Shown piece by piece: positions 13,201 through 26,755 of a DNA stretch of 64,000 nt. Below the pieces are notes generated by a model. That model saw only the letters and a program-made list of their open reading frames with translations. It was not told the origin of the DNA and made no database searches. Position 1 is the stretch's first letter. Each line of letters starts with the position of its first letter. The translations under genes and the position numbers were made by a program. This DNA is from Lanius collurio (taxonomy: Eukaryota; Chordata; Aves; Passeriformes; Laniidae), in assembly GCA_020086605.1 (NCBI GenBank), contig JACBWW010000020.1:19715850-19779849 (forward strand), in the 5' to 3' direction.

Positions 13201-15347
13201 GTGAGACTATACTACTTGCTAGTGTATGTGCCTCTTCCCCTTTTGTTTAGGTCGTTTCAGCTGCAGGATGACCTCACAAACACTGTTGAAGTATCAACTG
13301 TTTTTATTATTATGACATAGTCCGATTACCATAAAATATTATGCTATATGACCATATTATGACCTGGCCATGTTAGCATAATATCAACCTAGACTGTAAA
13401 ATAGATATTAATGGTGGCTCTCTGCAGTATAACACACCATGGTGAATTAATAGACACATCAGCAGTGTTGTTTATTTGTCTATACTGTTTTGATATCTCT
13501 AGGTGTTCTTCTGTGGAGTTTGTTAAACAAACACGACAATAAACAAACCTGCTTCCAATTGGTATTGCCACAGTTGGAAGATGAACAGGAAAAGGATTAT
13601 TTTTAGCCAACTTCATAACTAGAAATTAAACTGAGACTGAAAGCCCACTTGCCGAAAGTCCACAGCACAGCGCAGAGAGGACTCCTGTGGTCTTTCCATG
13701 CTGAGACATTCAGCCCTACACCCAGAGCTGACACCAAGCTACTTAAAAGATTTTTAAGAACCCCAGAATTGCCACTAGAGGGGAAATCCAATCAGGGCTA
13801 GACCGCAGCTGGTTTCCAACAACCCCAGGAAATTAAGCACTTTGAACCCTCAGGGGACCCCCTTACCCTGCCTCAATTCTTTGAGGACCTTATGTGAACT
13901 AGTTGCTAAAAACAACCTGTGGCACTGTAAATACCATGTTTAGGACTACAAATCACCCAGAAAATAAATCTATTCTGACATGTGAAATGAAGTTTCACGT
14001 AATTTGGGGTTTTTACTTCCTATCTTCAGAGAAAACCTTATTCATTGTATTTATTTATTTCACAGTTTTATTTAAATATCATCTGTATTATGAGGGTCCA
14101 GCTGCTTGCCATATAATCAGCTAATTCTAATTTTAAAATAATATAACAATTATTGATATTAATTATTAATATAATAACCATTATTGGGGTTTTTTATTAA
14201 TAAATAACCAATTTATAAATGTAATATTCTCTTATTATATTTGATGCTATTAATTATGAAGTTGTATCCTGTATTATACCTCCAAAAACAGGTGACAAAA
14301 CCATGAAATCCTTTCATGTAATTTACAGTTATTTCATTAGATGGCAGTGTTACATTCAAAACAAGTGTTTTATTCTTTTATACATATGTTTTTTCTATTC
14401 ATCAAGAAAAGCAGTTGATCTTATGTTACATGATAAACTGTACATGTATGTATACATTTTGGAATGTTCAAATCTTACATCTGGAAGGGTATCTTAAAAT
14501 TAAATGCTAAATGTTGATAACCAAATCAAGACATGATTCTTCTTGCCAAAAATTATACATTTAATAAATAAAATATTATTTACTTTCACCTCTATCTCCT
14601 GGGATCTTTTCAAGAAATCTGTGTTTCAGAAATCAGTGTAATCAGAGGAATTATGATTTTAAATAACCTTTATATTTTCTTGATCCTTAGGACAGCTAAG
14701 AATCAAGTCAGCTCAAAACAAAAGTTTGAAAATGCTTTGATAAGTTGCTGTAAAGAGCCTTTACAATGTTGAGAATGATGAGTTATTCCTCTTGTATCAC
14801 AGATATGTATGCTGCTCCTCTACTACATTAAAATCTGAATCCATAGAGCAAAGACTTGTTATCTTACTTTTCAGAAAATCTTATTTTTCTTGAACAGAAA
14901 TCATATCTGAGAATTTCTTTTCTTTCCTAATTTCTTTATACTCCCTTCCTCCCTTGATATGTCTATCAAGGAATAAGAAGGAGTATTAAAATAGAAAAAA
15001 AAAAACCTTCTGTCATAAGAGACACTGAATCTAAGAAAGATAACAACAAAACACTTGGTATGACCAATAGCACTGCAAAGCAAGAAGTTGGAGGATGAAA
15101 GAATTGTACTGGGAAAATGTCATTATATGCTTGTCCTGGTCCCACCCTCTGTCCTGCACATCTAGCATTGGACATTATTTAGGATATTGAGATTGACGGA
15201 CACACTCTCTCATTCAACCTGGTAGCATTGTTCATAGGGAAAACTACTAGCAAAAATTATTCATGCTATGTGGATTCTTCTCTTCAGGATATAGATTGTT
15301 CTCAAGTGTCCCATGGTGCAGATGCTGCCTTTTCTCTCTCTGGGCTT
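7213..15347. other. gene-free flank
   Basis: AT-rich unique-looking sequence. A short TA/TG simple repeat lies at about 9,437-9,461. An extremely AT-rich patch lies at about 14,130-14,260. The block 13,640-13,880 is less AT-rich than its surroundings but has no coding signature. A 76-codon minus-strand frame (12,312-12,542) has no recognisable similarity. I see no RNA gene. Confidence 0.55.
14130..14260. repeat. AT-rich low-complexity tract
   Basis: About 130 bp dominated by ATTAAT, AATAAT and TTATTA words, interrupted by a short ggggtttttt. It is simple low-complexity sequence and an easily melted segment; no gene or terminator role is implied. Confidence 0.6.
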
Positions 15348-15482
15348 TTTTTGGTTTTTCTTTTGTTTTGTTTTGGGGTTTTTTTTGTTTTTGTTTTGTT
15401 TGTTTGTTTGTTTGTTTGTTTGTTTTTTGTTTTGGGGTTTTTTGGGGGGAGGGGGGGTTGGTTTGTTTGTTGTTGTTTTGTC
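15348..15482 (+). repeat. (TTTTG)n / (TTTG)n simple repeat with G runs
   Basis: The plus strand here is almost only T and G: ggttttcttttgttttg, then about seven TTTG units in a row, then TTTTGGGG, GGGGGG and GGGGGGG runs, then more TTTG. The complementary strand reads as A/C with long lysine/asparagine/threonine-coding openings, which explains the open frames on both strands. The strand asymmetry and clustered G runs are compatible with G-quadruplex formation. It may be the decayed tail of a retroposon, but no body is recognisable beside it. Confidence 0.85.
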
Positions 15483-17590
15483 TGGGAATAAATTCTACTA
15501 CCAAAACATACAAATTCAGTTTCCACCTACGAAGTCTTTTCAGCATTTTAATCACTCCACCCCTGCAGATCTATATTTTTATACTTTCTGTCCATAGGGT
15601 TTCAGTCTTTCGGGAGGAAAATGGAAGTAAAGAACTACCCTAGTTTTTCAGCATTTCTTTATCACCAGTTGTGCTGATAGCAGCAGCACTTTTACTGGGA
15701 AAAAATAAATTCCATTTTAAAAATGGTGTTTATCTCTCTCTTGCTCTCTTTGCAGTATACATGATACCAACATGGTTACTGATGTACTGTTCCTTTTGAT
15801 TGTACTTTTTAAGTTCACAGGACTAATACTGCAGGTGCTTGATAAAACACCCTCTTTATTGTTGTACTGTCCTTCCATGTACAGAAGACTCAGGCAGTGT
15901 GCTAAAGTGGACTGTTTTTGTCTCACAATATTCCTTGAGGGATTTCTATTTTTCAAATAATGTCTGATGTGACAAGCATTTTAAGAATCTCTGGTTCTTT
16001 AGAATTCCATCTATTCCTCTGGAAAGGCATGCTATCAAAATGCCATGTCCTTTATTGGCATTTACCCTGAAGGATGGAAAAGCATTTCTGTGAAAGGTGG
16101 AGTTCTGAGCAGTACAGAATTACAGCAGATGTGTTATAAAGCCCTGCCTCAGGCTACTTGTTATTTTTGCACCTTATCTGATCTGATTGGTTTTTCCCAT
16201 CTGTGTGAAATCAGCATGTTTTCCCTTTTTTTTTTTTTTTTAATTACTAGTGTTGTCCACCAGTATAAGCATATCACAGATTTGCCCACAAGTTTGTGTC
16301 TCTGACAGAAATATCTCTTTTGTGTTCTCTCTTGGTCTTTGCTGCATTTAAAATGGCATGATTTTTTGCCCATCACTTTTCTTTTCATACTTCATCAAAA
16401 ATATAGAATCCTCTTAATTTAATTTTCTGCTTCATTTTATCTGCAAGGTACTCAATTCCAGGAAATTAGAAAGCAGCAAATTGACATTATTATTTGCCCT
16501 CTGGGAGCAGTAAGACTATGCATAATGTGATGAGATGATGCAAGTGCACCAAAAATAGAAAGAAAGCACACAGGTAAAGAAAGAAAATAATTATCTTAGT
16601 AATTGTAACATAAAAAGTAAAAGATTTTTTTCCAATCTTCTCCTGTTTATTCTAATCTACGTGACTAGGAACTCTATTTTTTCTACCATGACATCTTTAA
16701 TCCAGCAAGCAGAAATGTAACTTTTAAACTGGGGTCTTTAAAAAGATGAAAGCCAGGATGATGATGATGACTATGATGATTAAAGGAAAAAGACATTGCA
16801 GATCATGTTTTATGAGTTTGCTATGAGGTGTCATAGGTGGCTAAAGTTCCCAGTGAAGCTGAAGCTCTTGCTAATGGCTCTGCAGTGTGTGTCTTTTCGT
16901 GCCTTCCTGGTGAAATACCTTCTGACAAAATTTGTCTTCTCATTGAACACAATTAGATAACAATTCAGATACAAAACACAGTATTCTCATATTTGTATTT
17001 ACTAATATATTCATGCTTCAAACTAAAATAATAATTTATGGAAACATATTTATTTTAATATTAGAAAAACTTTAATGTACTACAGAGACATCAAAGGGAT
17101 TTAGGAAATTTTAAATGTAAATTGTGGACATGAAAAACTTCAGAGATTAATAACTCTGATATTTTATCTATGAGTCAATATGGCAGACCAGAACTGAATA
17201 TATAATCCAAAGCCTTAAGATTTTTGTATAATCAGACATTTATGACAAAAGAACTCCATTACTATAAAATTATAGTTTGATCAGCATTCCCTATCAAATA
17301 AGCTTTTGTTCCATTAGTAGAGTGTGAGAAAAACACCACTGTGTTTGCCAGTAATCACCTTTTCCACTATTTAGCTGGCAAATAAAATACAGGACTATGA
17401 AAACCTGTACCACAAGAGGCCTTGAGTGCTGTAGCTCAGAGAATATGGAAAGTGAACATTCTACTGAGCGCTCTTCAAAGAAAAAAATTCATCTGCCTTT
17501 TAAGGATAGAGAGCCAATGAGATCTGTGTCAGACCAGACAGTTTCTGATCCTGCTTCCCAGCTACATAACCAAGGGCTAAATGCTATGAA
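15483..17590. other. gene-free flank
   Basis: AT-rich sequence with a poly-T run at about 16,225-16,241 and a short GATGAT-type repeat near 16,758-16,785. Open frames of up to 86 codons here have no recognisable homology and are read as chance. Confidence 0.55.
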
Positions 17591-17790
17591 AGCAGCCTTA
17601 TCTCCGGCTGCCTTTGCCTCCCCTCCCTGCACGCACAGCCCGGCTGCCCTCACCCCTCCGCACACGGCTCCTGCTCAGGCGCTCTGCGTGTCCCAGCCGC
17701 GCTCCCTCACCTGCCCCAGCCGCTTCTCCTCGCACAGCAACTGCGTTGGCGCTGCAGGCGAAGGTGGCCACGCTGGGTGAGGGATTTGGC
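17590..17790. promoter_or_regulatory. isolated CpG-rich islet
   Basis: About 200 bp that is strongly G+C-rich and holds about 15 CpG dinucleotides by eye between 17,600 and 17,780, set inside kilobases of AT-rich DNA with few CpGs. It could be an orphan CpG island or promoter of an unannotated transcript, or an inserted GC-rich fragment. Splice-like borders exist: a plus-strand donor (ctgg|gtgagg) at 17,777, and on the minus strand an acceptor/donor pair enclosing 17,711-17,751. A 127-codon plus-strand frame (17,397-17,780) runs into it. None of the translations resembles a family I know, so I do not call a gene. Confidence 0.4.
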
Positions 17791-20700
17791 ATGCCTTGAG
17801 AGGCAAGGCAATGCCTTCCTTTGGAGTAGGAAGATGCTTTTGCTGGGGGGACAGCGGTTCAAAATCCAGAGCTGCCCCTGACAGTAAACACTAAACTATA
17901 CGAGCAACAGGAGCATAACCTTCCTCAGAAAAGTCCAGGTCTCTCCAATGAAGCAGGAGATGCTGGTTGAACAAGGAATTAAGGCTATAGCTTCTAAAAA
18001 GATATATAAATGGGTAATTAGGAAGACCTGATTTGCTCATGAAGGTGAATGTGCTTATGAAAGGAAACAGGAGGTTATGTATACAGAATAAAAATTGGTG
18101 ACTAATAGATTAACCTTTGGAGAGATTCAACTGCTTGGAGAGCATAGTTTCTGCAAAGAGTAGGAACATGGGACTGGGAACCATTCACAATATGTTAACC
18201 CCACAGTGTCACTCTTAATACTTTAAAACACTGTCTATTTCTGTCTTAGGAAAAGAGAAGCACAAATGTTAGCCAGCTATGATCTGATTAGATGAATATT
18301 CCCATATATTTCCAACAGACTTAAAAGAGATTAATTGCCTGCAAAACTGTACCTATTTACTTTCTAATAGCATGAAAAAATAAATCTTACATCTCATAAG
18401 ACAGTAGCAAAATACATTCATTTTAATATCATTAAACAGTCACAAATTTTGTACAGAAAAGCAGAACACAAGACAATTTCCTTCACCTTTTTCCAGCCAC
18501 ATGAAGGAAAACCTTAACAAAAAAAAAAAAAATAAAGTTAAAATAAGCCCAAAGACCAAAAAAAACATTTATTTTGATTATTTTTACCTTACTATCAGAT
18601 TTCTTAGGCTGATTTGAATAAGTTACCTAGGAGAAACAATGTATAAAAGTCTGTCTTCAGATCTCTGATAGGAAATCCCCACTACAGCAATAAATATTAT
18701 ATCTATGGCAGGCAATTGGCAAGCTACCTTAATCATGATAGTCCCTGGCTGACAATCACACAAAAGTGAGACCAGAAATTATATCTTAAATGTTTCAGCA
18801 CTTGGATTTTCCTAACTACTCCTTTCAAGTTTTTTATGGACAACTTGTATATAGATCAAAACATGCTAATTTCATCATCACTGGCCAGCATCATAAAAGA
18901 ATCCTACAAAAACATATGGGCACACTCACCAGCTTTTTAAGCAATCAAATCTTTCATAGAGCTATTGAAGTTTCTTCATGAGATAAAAGTGTTTTGCTGT
19001 TTTGAAACAATAGTACTTTCTTTTTAGTATGAAAATATAGAAGAGTGCCGTGTGTCATTCATCATCTGTCATCTTTTCATTTGAAACACTGTCAAGGGGC
19101 TGCCTAAATATGCAAAGGTAGCAAGGGCTACTACACTGCACAGCCAAGAAAGGTTTTGGGTTTGGTTCTGAATGCACCAATAGCCCAAGGCAGCAAGAAA
19201 ACATATCAAAAATACATACACAGTACCTGGATATGAGATGCACCTTACTTTTGCTCACTTAAGACAGTCTTTGAAAAAGCATTGCTGAGCTGCAAGAGAT
19301 CTGCTCTCAGAGATGCTCAGGGATAGGAAATTCATCCTAAAGAGTGACCTAAAGAAGGTGAGAGCAAATAGAACAGGTTAAGGCAAACACTGCTAATAAC
19401 CTAGAATTAAACAACTTCAGCATTTTAAGGTCTATATGCCATGAAGAAAAACTACATTAACGTCTACATATTCCTTATTGTAGCTGTTGGCCCAGCACCA
19501 TGACAGAATGGAGATCACTTTACATAGTTAAGATTAGCAGACACATTCCTAGATAAAAGAATTTAATTCCTCATTACAATCAACTTGAGAAGTTAACTGA
19601 GGTTATAAGCCACAAAACCACAACCACTATGTGAATGTGGGTATCTTGAGCAAAATTTTTCATAATGAATCAAATATTATGTGGTGCTTGCAATGGTACT
19701 TGAATACTGCCATGAAAAATGTCTATCAGATGAGAACCTCATACCATATGAGACAACCTCATGCTGCATGTTACAGTGTTTAGCATTCACAAGCACAAAA
19801 TTCAGCTCAGGAGACTTTATGATTTTGGAAAAGATAACCATGGCACCATGAACTAAAAGAAGATTTGTGAGTAACTAGTTACTATGCCACACAGAGTTCA
19901 GAGTCTGCAGTTTCTACTTTACACATAAAGATAACAGCATTGAATTGAGAGCATTTACCAACCACTTGGTGACTGTTAAGCACTGGATTCTAGATTACTG
20001 AGGAATGTCTAGACAAAGTAAACTTCTCATTGCAAAAAATCTACTGTTTGTTTGTATGAAGAGTTATAAGTTTATATAGCAAGAGTAGGGATTCCTTTGG
20101 ATTAATTGTAAAGAGATCAATAAGAAAAAATCCAGAAATCCAGATTACTACACTAAATTACAGAGGGTAAGAACCTACCCACTTTGAGACCCATGTTCAT
20201 GTCTATTGCACTTTATAGCCATAGGAATTAGAGATGTATGGAATATTTTACAGGAATAATAAAGAAACAAGCACGGCCCCCACTCCATCAGTCACTGAGA
20301 ATGTCATTGCCAGGAACAATGGAAACACTTGTAACTAATTTGAAAAGCATAATTCATAAATATATGTTAGAGTAGACATATATATTTAAAAGTTTACATT
20401 TGGGAGTCAAATGTGACTTAACTAATGTGATTTAAATGGGTTCTATTTGTAAATCAGGTAACACTCCTGACTTAAGGATACCCATGAAAGTAACACATAG
20501 TTTGTCATATTTTAAGTGAGAATGAAACATGATTCAATTTTGCTGTAATTAGACAAAATATATAAACTAGGACCTTACCACATGAAGAGTTTTACTAAGC
20601 TTAAATCAAAAGACTGCCTAATACTTTTTATCCATAAATTGCATTTACAAGAGGCTTACTAGAATAAGAGAATAGCAATAACATTTTTGGATGTTTTCAA

Positions 20701-23700
20701 ATACAGAGAGCTACTGTCACCACTGCTTTAATTCAGTATTTTCTTTTTTTCCTGCTCTTCCAGAATGGTTCTAGTGTCTGATCATGTTGCAGATTAAACA
20801 GCTATTTTGGCAAGCTGCCAACCAATTTCTGTTTGAAACTTAATCTCTCTCCAACTGGTAATAGAAGTAACTGTTTGACCTCTTCCCTGTTTGGGTACGT
20901 TTTTTCTTCCTGTTTGTGCACAATTTATTGATAAAGATGTCATGATTAAGTATGCCCCACCTGAGAAGCTTTTACAACTTTCTGGTTTTCTGCCCATGAA
21001 TCTCTGAATGTTACAGAATCATAAAGGATTGTCAAAACTTATTATGCAAAGCTTTGTATCAAAAATTGACTTAAAACTAACACCATAAACTAAACTTCCC
21101 AGATTAGCGTTTAATGGCAGGTAACAACTTCAGAATGTTCTTTTTCCTCTCTAACAATATATTTATTGCCATCTACTGTGACAAGCACTGTCACTAGGTA
21201 CACTAACAGCAACAATTCCACCACAGTTGCTGAACATACTACCACAAAGGAAATTGTTTTAAGACAAATATCCGATAAAGTGTACGTTTATGCACAAGTC
21301 CAGAAAGTGAAGAATTCCACCATCATCTTTTTCAATACTTTGAAATGTTTCTTTCTCTTCCTCATAAAAGGAAATAGCCCAAAGGAGAATTGATAGAGGA
21401 GAATCCCTAGAATGTACGTCTATCTTATTCTCCTCCCAGAGAAGTGCTTTCTCCCAATGTGGTAGTGTCTTATCTCCCGCAGCTGCTGTTATGTTCATAT
21501 AACTTGAGTCTTCAAATGGATCCACTACTAAAAAAACCTGCCAAGTAATTGCAGAGATTGGAACAGTGGTGAATTCAATGGTTTTTCTCACATTAAAAGT
21601 GAAAGGAGAAAATGCAGTAAAGATCTCCAAAAGGTCTCCTTTCTAATAGCAGCTCCATGAAGTATGGAGCAACACGAGTAAAACTTAAGCATCCTGCCAC
21701 CATGTTGTCAGTATCTGACACGGGCTTGGTCCAGTACATTAAGGCAATAGCAAAGATGCATTTATGGTTTATAAAATTGCCTTATCTCTGTTTTGTTCTT
21801 TGCTGTATGGAAAAAGTAGTAAGGCAAACCTAATGATTTGCAATGGTGTAACTAGAGCTGTCGCACAGTGGTACTGTTAAGAGCACATAAGCAGAGTGTA
21901 ACTAAATTACACCCATTGCTGTTAGAGCTACTGGTAAAGGCCTCTGATTAGGTAAACTTCATAGGGTTATTGAAGCTAGAACAGATGCTTATGAAAAAAA
22001 GATTAAAAAAAGCACGTCAAGAAATGAAGGTAGCTGGAAATGAAAGCTATGATGAAAGTGTACTTGTTAAATGACTCTCACATGTCAGAAAGTAAAATCT
22101 GCCCAACCCTGAAGTGCTACCAGAAAGTGTGGCCATACCAGGGATTTCAATTTGCAGAGAGAAGCAATGAAGCTGGCTGTCAGACCTCAGTATGAAAGAT
22201 AACTTCAATAAGCTTATGATAGAAAACTTAGAGATACAAACAGGACGAAACTGCTCCATGCAAACGTAAATGGCTCAGACCAATGAAAGGACTGTAAACC
22301 TTATAGACTGGCTGTCCACTTTTTCTGATTATATCAGCTTGTCTATTAAAAAATACCCATTTCCAGAGGAATTTGTGTTCTCCTATATCTGGTATTATGT
22401 CTGAAAATCTTCCACAGAAGACTGTTGGGAATTCTAGTTTCTGCATTCTGATCAAGTGCACAAAGTTAATAAAAGTAACAATTTAACTTCAAATATGCTC
22501 AGAAGTCAAAGTTTCTCCTGGATTTCAGAAAATCTTTTTTATGGCCAGTATGCTATTTCCAACACAACTTAGAAAACAGCAGCAAAAACCAAAATATGTG
22601 AAGAAATACAGAATTGGCAGTTTCCAGCCAGCTCTGAGATCAACAGGCCGAATTTTGCAGCTACTGGGAGAATCCATGGGAAGCAGAACATGGAGCTGCA
22701 ATTGCTACACAAACTGAATTAACTGTCTTGAATCGTTCTTCCCTGGGAAAAAAATAAATGAGGAAAGGCAGTCAATCATATAGGAATTTATTTCAAGACG
22801 TGGCATTTTCTCTGCCTTCAGAGATTTCCTCTGAGCCTTTAACATTGTCACTTCCTTCATATTACTTCCTTCACAGTATTAGAGCAGCTTTCAGATTTAT
22901 ACAATGTAACAAGAGTTAAACTACGTCATTTATTCAATTGTTAAACAGAACAAAACTCTCTCTCTATCCTGTTGGGCTTTTTGAAGTGGGAGTGCAAACC
23001 ACACACAAAATCCCCCCAACCTCTGACAACTAAAGCTATTAATTTAATAATATATAAAACTTGCTCTTTTGAGGTGCAACTTTTGTATCCATCATTCTCA
23101 AACTAGAAGAACGTTAACTGCATGTGAAAATTATGATGGACAGGATGTAACAAAGAGCAAATAAATGTTGCAAGCAAAACGAAATAAGGAACCTCAAAAC
23201 CTTTCTTCAGTGTACTGCCAAATGGCAATACCCAGAATTAAAAGGGAGCCTGTGACAGCTTTTCAGGGCTCTGGAGGTTTTGCACAGTCATTCATCACCA
23301 CTGTACCTGCTCCACTACATTTTGTTCAAGGTTTATTTGCATATATCTAAAATGGAAATGGAGCGAGAACACATCACTTTTCTTCACTTAGATGTTGGGT
23401 ATGTGTTTGGATCCAGAAGTTTCAGATGATTATTCACCATTTAGAGATACCCTCAGTTACTGTTATTGACTGTATCATACCTATGAAAAAAAAGATGCAC
23501 CATGATAATAGAAGGATTGATTAAATCCCTTGACATCTTTAACATGCTTTTGAAGATGAACAGTAATCTGGTAATCCAAAGAGAGAAAATTCTTCCTGGT
23601 ATGGTTTAAACACTGTGTGTGGTTGCCGGAAATGCATGGGAATTATATCCAAAGCAGCAGCTGTTTCTTTTTTACACAACTTATAGGGAATAAACTACTT

Positions 23701-25430
23701 TTTAAGATGCAGAGGAAGAGTTTTTCTATTTAAAGAATATACTTTTGCCTTCAGCTATTGATCTATTACTAATGGGACTCAGTGTCACCCATAAAATCAT
23801 TATTTTATGGTAAACTGGAGTGCATTACAATGTCATTTTACTAAGATGTTTTCAGTGCATTGTAGATCTTCCACTACCCATTTTTCAGAAACTTTAAATG
23901 AAATTTTTTATCTCAGTAATTACCTATTGGTAGCCACAGAGTGCTAAAACATGCTTTTGTGTATCTGTATTTTATTTCTATTTGGCAGAAAGTGTAATGA
24001 TTTTGTCAACAGTCCATCAGTAACCTATGCTCATCCACTTCTCACCATAGATTGGAAGAAATTCTGATACAGCAAAGATTCTAGCAAGTGTGCTGTATAC
24101 TGGGAAATGCTTTTCCTTGATACCTTGATTTTATATAAATTATGCATGTGCAGTACTTAAACCATATACAATTGCATAAAACTGAATGCAAATGAGTTAT
24201 CTTGAGCTGGAGCCCACTGGGAGCATTGGCATCTGAAACATGAGACCAGCTCTGGTACCTCTGGTGCCCTCTCCTGAACTGCCTTCCCTGCAGTTTTCCT
24301 AGGGCAGCCTTGTCCATGCAGGTGGCAATCACATGACAGCAAGCTTCAGCAGGTTTAGGTCTAAATTATAAATCTTGCATTGTATTCTTGCAGAGCAGAC
24401 TTCCCCATCAGTTAACATTCAGATGAGCTTCTGCTTCATAACTGACAGTTCTGAATTAAATTAGTATGATCTACCTGTTTTATGGCTGTAACTAGCACAG
24501 AGACACAGCTCATCTTTGTTCTGACAGTTTTCACAGAACATCTTATGCTGAAAATTGCCTAAATGAGGAATTAAGGTAAGAAAGTTGTCATCTTAGGCTT
24601 CTCCATACCCAATGGAGAAACAACCCTTGCTCACAGAAGCTTTTCATTCAGCAGTATCTGAAACTTTGTACTCTGAACTTGTTTCCCCTTAACCATATTG
24701 ATAGGGAATATAATTAAAACATCCTATCCAGTGGTGAGACTACTACATGAAAATTTTACAGAGAATAGCTACTTGTGTGTTAGTAAAGATAGTAGGAATC
24801 TTTTGGCCAAAAACCATCAAGCATGTTGTGATTTGAATCAAGATTTCAAGAGTTAATATTATTTTTTCTTTCAAGGTAACTGCAATACACTCTTCACAAT
24901 TGTTGCAGGTTTGAAATGTTGCACATGGTGGGCTACAAGACTCCTAGTTTAAAAATAACAGTAAACCAAAGAAAGTGAAAGAACTTTTAATTCCCTTTTT
25001 AAATGTGCATTTGAATTTAATACAATCTGTAAGGCACTCTCATAAGTAAGAAAAAAAATTAAACATTCTTTTCCAAATAAGGACAGTTACAAGGCAATGG
25101 TATGCACACAAAATATAAACTTATCTGTAACTGATAAACAATGAAACACAAAAGTTCAGGTTTTGGATGCATTGCAAGGTAATGTCATTTTTGTATCATG
25201 ACACTACTCAGAGTAAATATTGGCACTGTAAATGATTTCTCATTGGGGTTAGGAACTCGTATTCTCTTCATATCCCAGTAAAAAATAAACTCTTTAATAA
25301 ATAAATATATAAAATAAATATATGCTATCTGGAGATGTATAAATAGGTCCATCCTTAAGAAAAGTTCCAGCTTTGACTATGATGTATCAACATCTAACGT
25401 CCATCACTAAAGTGGAGCCAGTAAAACTTC
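17791..25430. other. gene-free flank
   Basis: AT-rich sequence with scattered homopolymer runs and no supported exon. The longest frame is 123 codons on the minus strand (21,259-21,630), without recognisable domains or splice context. A (TAAA/TATA)-rich patch lies at about 25,283-25,325, just beyond the likely FGF20 polyadenylation point. Confidence 0.55.
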
Positions 25431-25447
25431 ACATACAGTTCTCAGGA

Positions 25448-25827
25448 TTTATTACTATTTTACAGTCCATTTCTTTCTATTTCTTTCAGCCATTGTCTCA
25501 TCCATATGATATGGACGGTTCCTTGCTAATCTACAGGCCGCAGGTAATCCAGACAGAATTGCCAAGAGTTCATCATGTTTAAGAAGTCCCACTTCCCCCT
25601 GGTGACTGGCTGCCAAACCATTCGGCAAGTCTTGAGGAGGCTGGTCCATGCTCAGCTTTGAGGCTTTGTCTCCTAAATCCAATGGTTAGAAAACAGAGGC
25701 TTGCCTGTCACCAAGTGGGTTCTTCACATCCAGCATCCTAGACCTCTGCGGGTTCCTCATGCTGGCATCGCCATGAAAGCATGGCCAACAGCTCCAGTTT
25801 GCTTTTTTGCCAAAGCTGCCTCTTTCC
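25448..25827 (-). other. FGF20: FGF20 3' UTR (at least) with AATAAA signal
   Basis: The stretch from the stop codon of FGF20 down to the first minus-strand AATAAA hexamer (read as tttatt on the plus strand at 25,448-25,453), about 375 bases after the stop. A GU-rich stretch (revcomp cctgagaactgtatgtgaag) follows within 30 bases, as expected downstream of a cleavage site. Further ATTAAA hexamers occur beyond (around 25,290 and 25,015), so longer 3' UTRs are possible. Confidence 0.45.
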
Positions 25828-26073
25828 TCAGCTGTATCCCAACACATCTTTGTACAGTTCTGGAACTCTTTCAGGATCCACAGGCCGGGGCAAGAAATGG
25901 GTGAATTTCTGGTGTCTTTTGGATCTTGCCCCATCTCTGGGAGTACCGTCTTTGTTAAGTGCTACAAAGTACCTCCGCCCTGAATCTCCATGTTTGTACA
26001 CATTGGATGAGTAAGTGTTGTACCAGTTTTCTTCAAATTGTTCCCTGAAGATGCACTCAGAAGTTAGTTTCTC
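25828..26073 (-). CDS. FGF20: FGF20 coding exon 3 (C-terminal half of the FGF core)
   Basis: The terminal coding exon, 246 nt including TGA, residues 136-216. The acceptor is ttttgtag|GAG and the frame follows exon 2 in phase 0. It carries the second half of the beta-trefoil: the conserved [16 protein letters not shown] stretch, the [16 protein letters not shown] segment and the basic heparan-sulphate-binding region with K187, R188 and K191, followed by FLPRPVDPE. The C terminus reads KDVLGYS, close to the human FGF20 ending and unlike the FGF9 ending (KDILSQS), which helps separate this gene from FGF9 and FGF16. No frameshift or stop interrupts it. Confidence 0.96.
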   Translation of the reverse strand, partial: EKLTSECIFREQFEENWYNTYSSNVYKHGDSGRRYFVALNKDGTPRDGARSKRHQKFTHFLPRPVDPERVPELYKDVLGYS

Positions 26074-26651
26074 CTACAAAAGGAAAGAGAAAAGAAAAAT
26101 AAGTTAAGATGTCAATACATATTTGAAGACATGAAAAAATATTATATAAATTAACAAAATGCTTTAGGCTTTGTGTAGCCTTACTGTTCATTTAAATGAC
26201 AACAAACCAAACCTAGGAGGAGTATGTAGACCTGACATACAGGAATATATTCTGTAATTCTGACTTACAGGAATTATGTAGAGTTCTGTCTTGGGGTACC
26301 TACTGTTCTAAAAGGGAGAGTTGGTAGAGAGACTCTACCAATATCAGATGCAACATAACTGGAATTACCACTACCAAAGGAAGTGGAGTAACAGAATATT
26401 TTATTTCAAGATGTTTTAAAACTTGAAAGAAGAGTACGACTTGTATTACCCTAATAGCACTGTAGAAATCAATTCTATTTTGTTGAAGTATCTAAGGCTG
26501 TACTGTATACTTCAAAAATGCACTACATATTTCAACAGGAAAAGATGTTAGTGTTTTGAAAGCTGAGATTAACTTCTTGAAGGGTTTGCATAGTGTAAGG
26601 AAGCAAATCAAAACCTAAATATGTATGAGCTGATATGAAAGTGGTACTTAC
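26074..26651 (-). other. FGF20: FGF20 intron 2
   Basis: A 578 bp intron between coding exons 2 and 3, with donor gtaagtacc and acceptor tttgtag on the minus strand. No repeat or additional exon is visible in it. Confidence 0.9.
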
Positions 26652-26755
26652 AGAGCCATAGAGTTCTCCCTTCTCATTCATTCCAAGGTAAAGGCCACTG
26701 TCCACACCTCTAATACTGACCAGTCCCACTGCCACACTGATGAATTCAAGGATAC
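26652..26755 (-). CDS. FGF20: FGF20 coding exon 2
   Basis: A 104 nt exon bounded by cag|GTATCC and GGCTCT|gtaagt on the minus strand. It completes the glycine codon split with exon 1 and codes residues 101-135. It holds the FGF family core motif around [20 protein letters not shown], the central strands of the trefoil and the basis of the family signature. Length and phase match the 104 nt middle exon conserved across FGF genes. Confidence 0.96.

Noticed and set aside
21259..21630. 123-codon minus-strand open frame
   Set aside because: Longest frame in the left flank, but no recognisable domain and no exon-like borders; chance remains the simplest reading without cross-species support.
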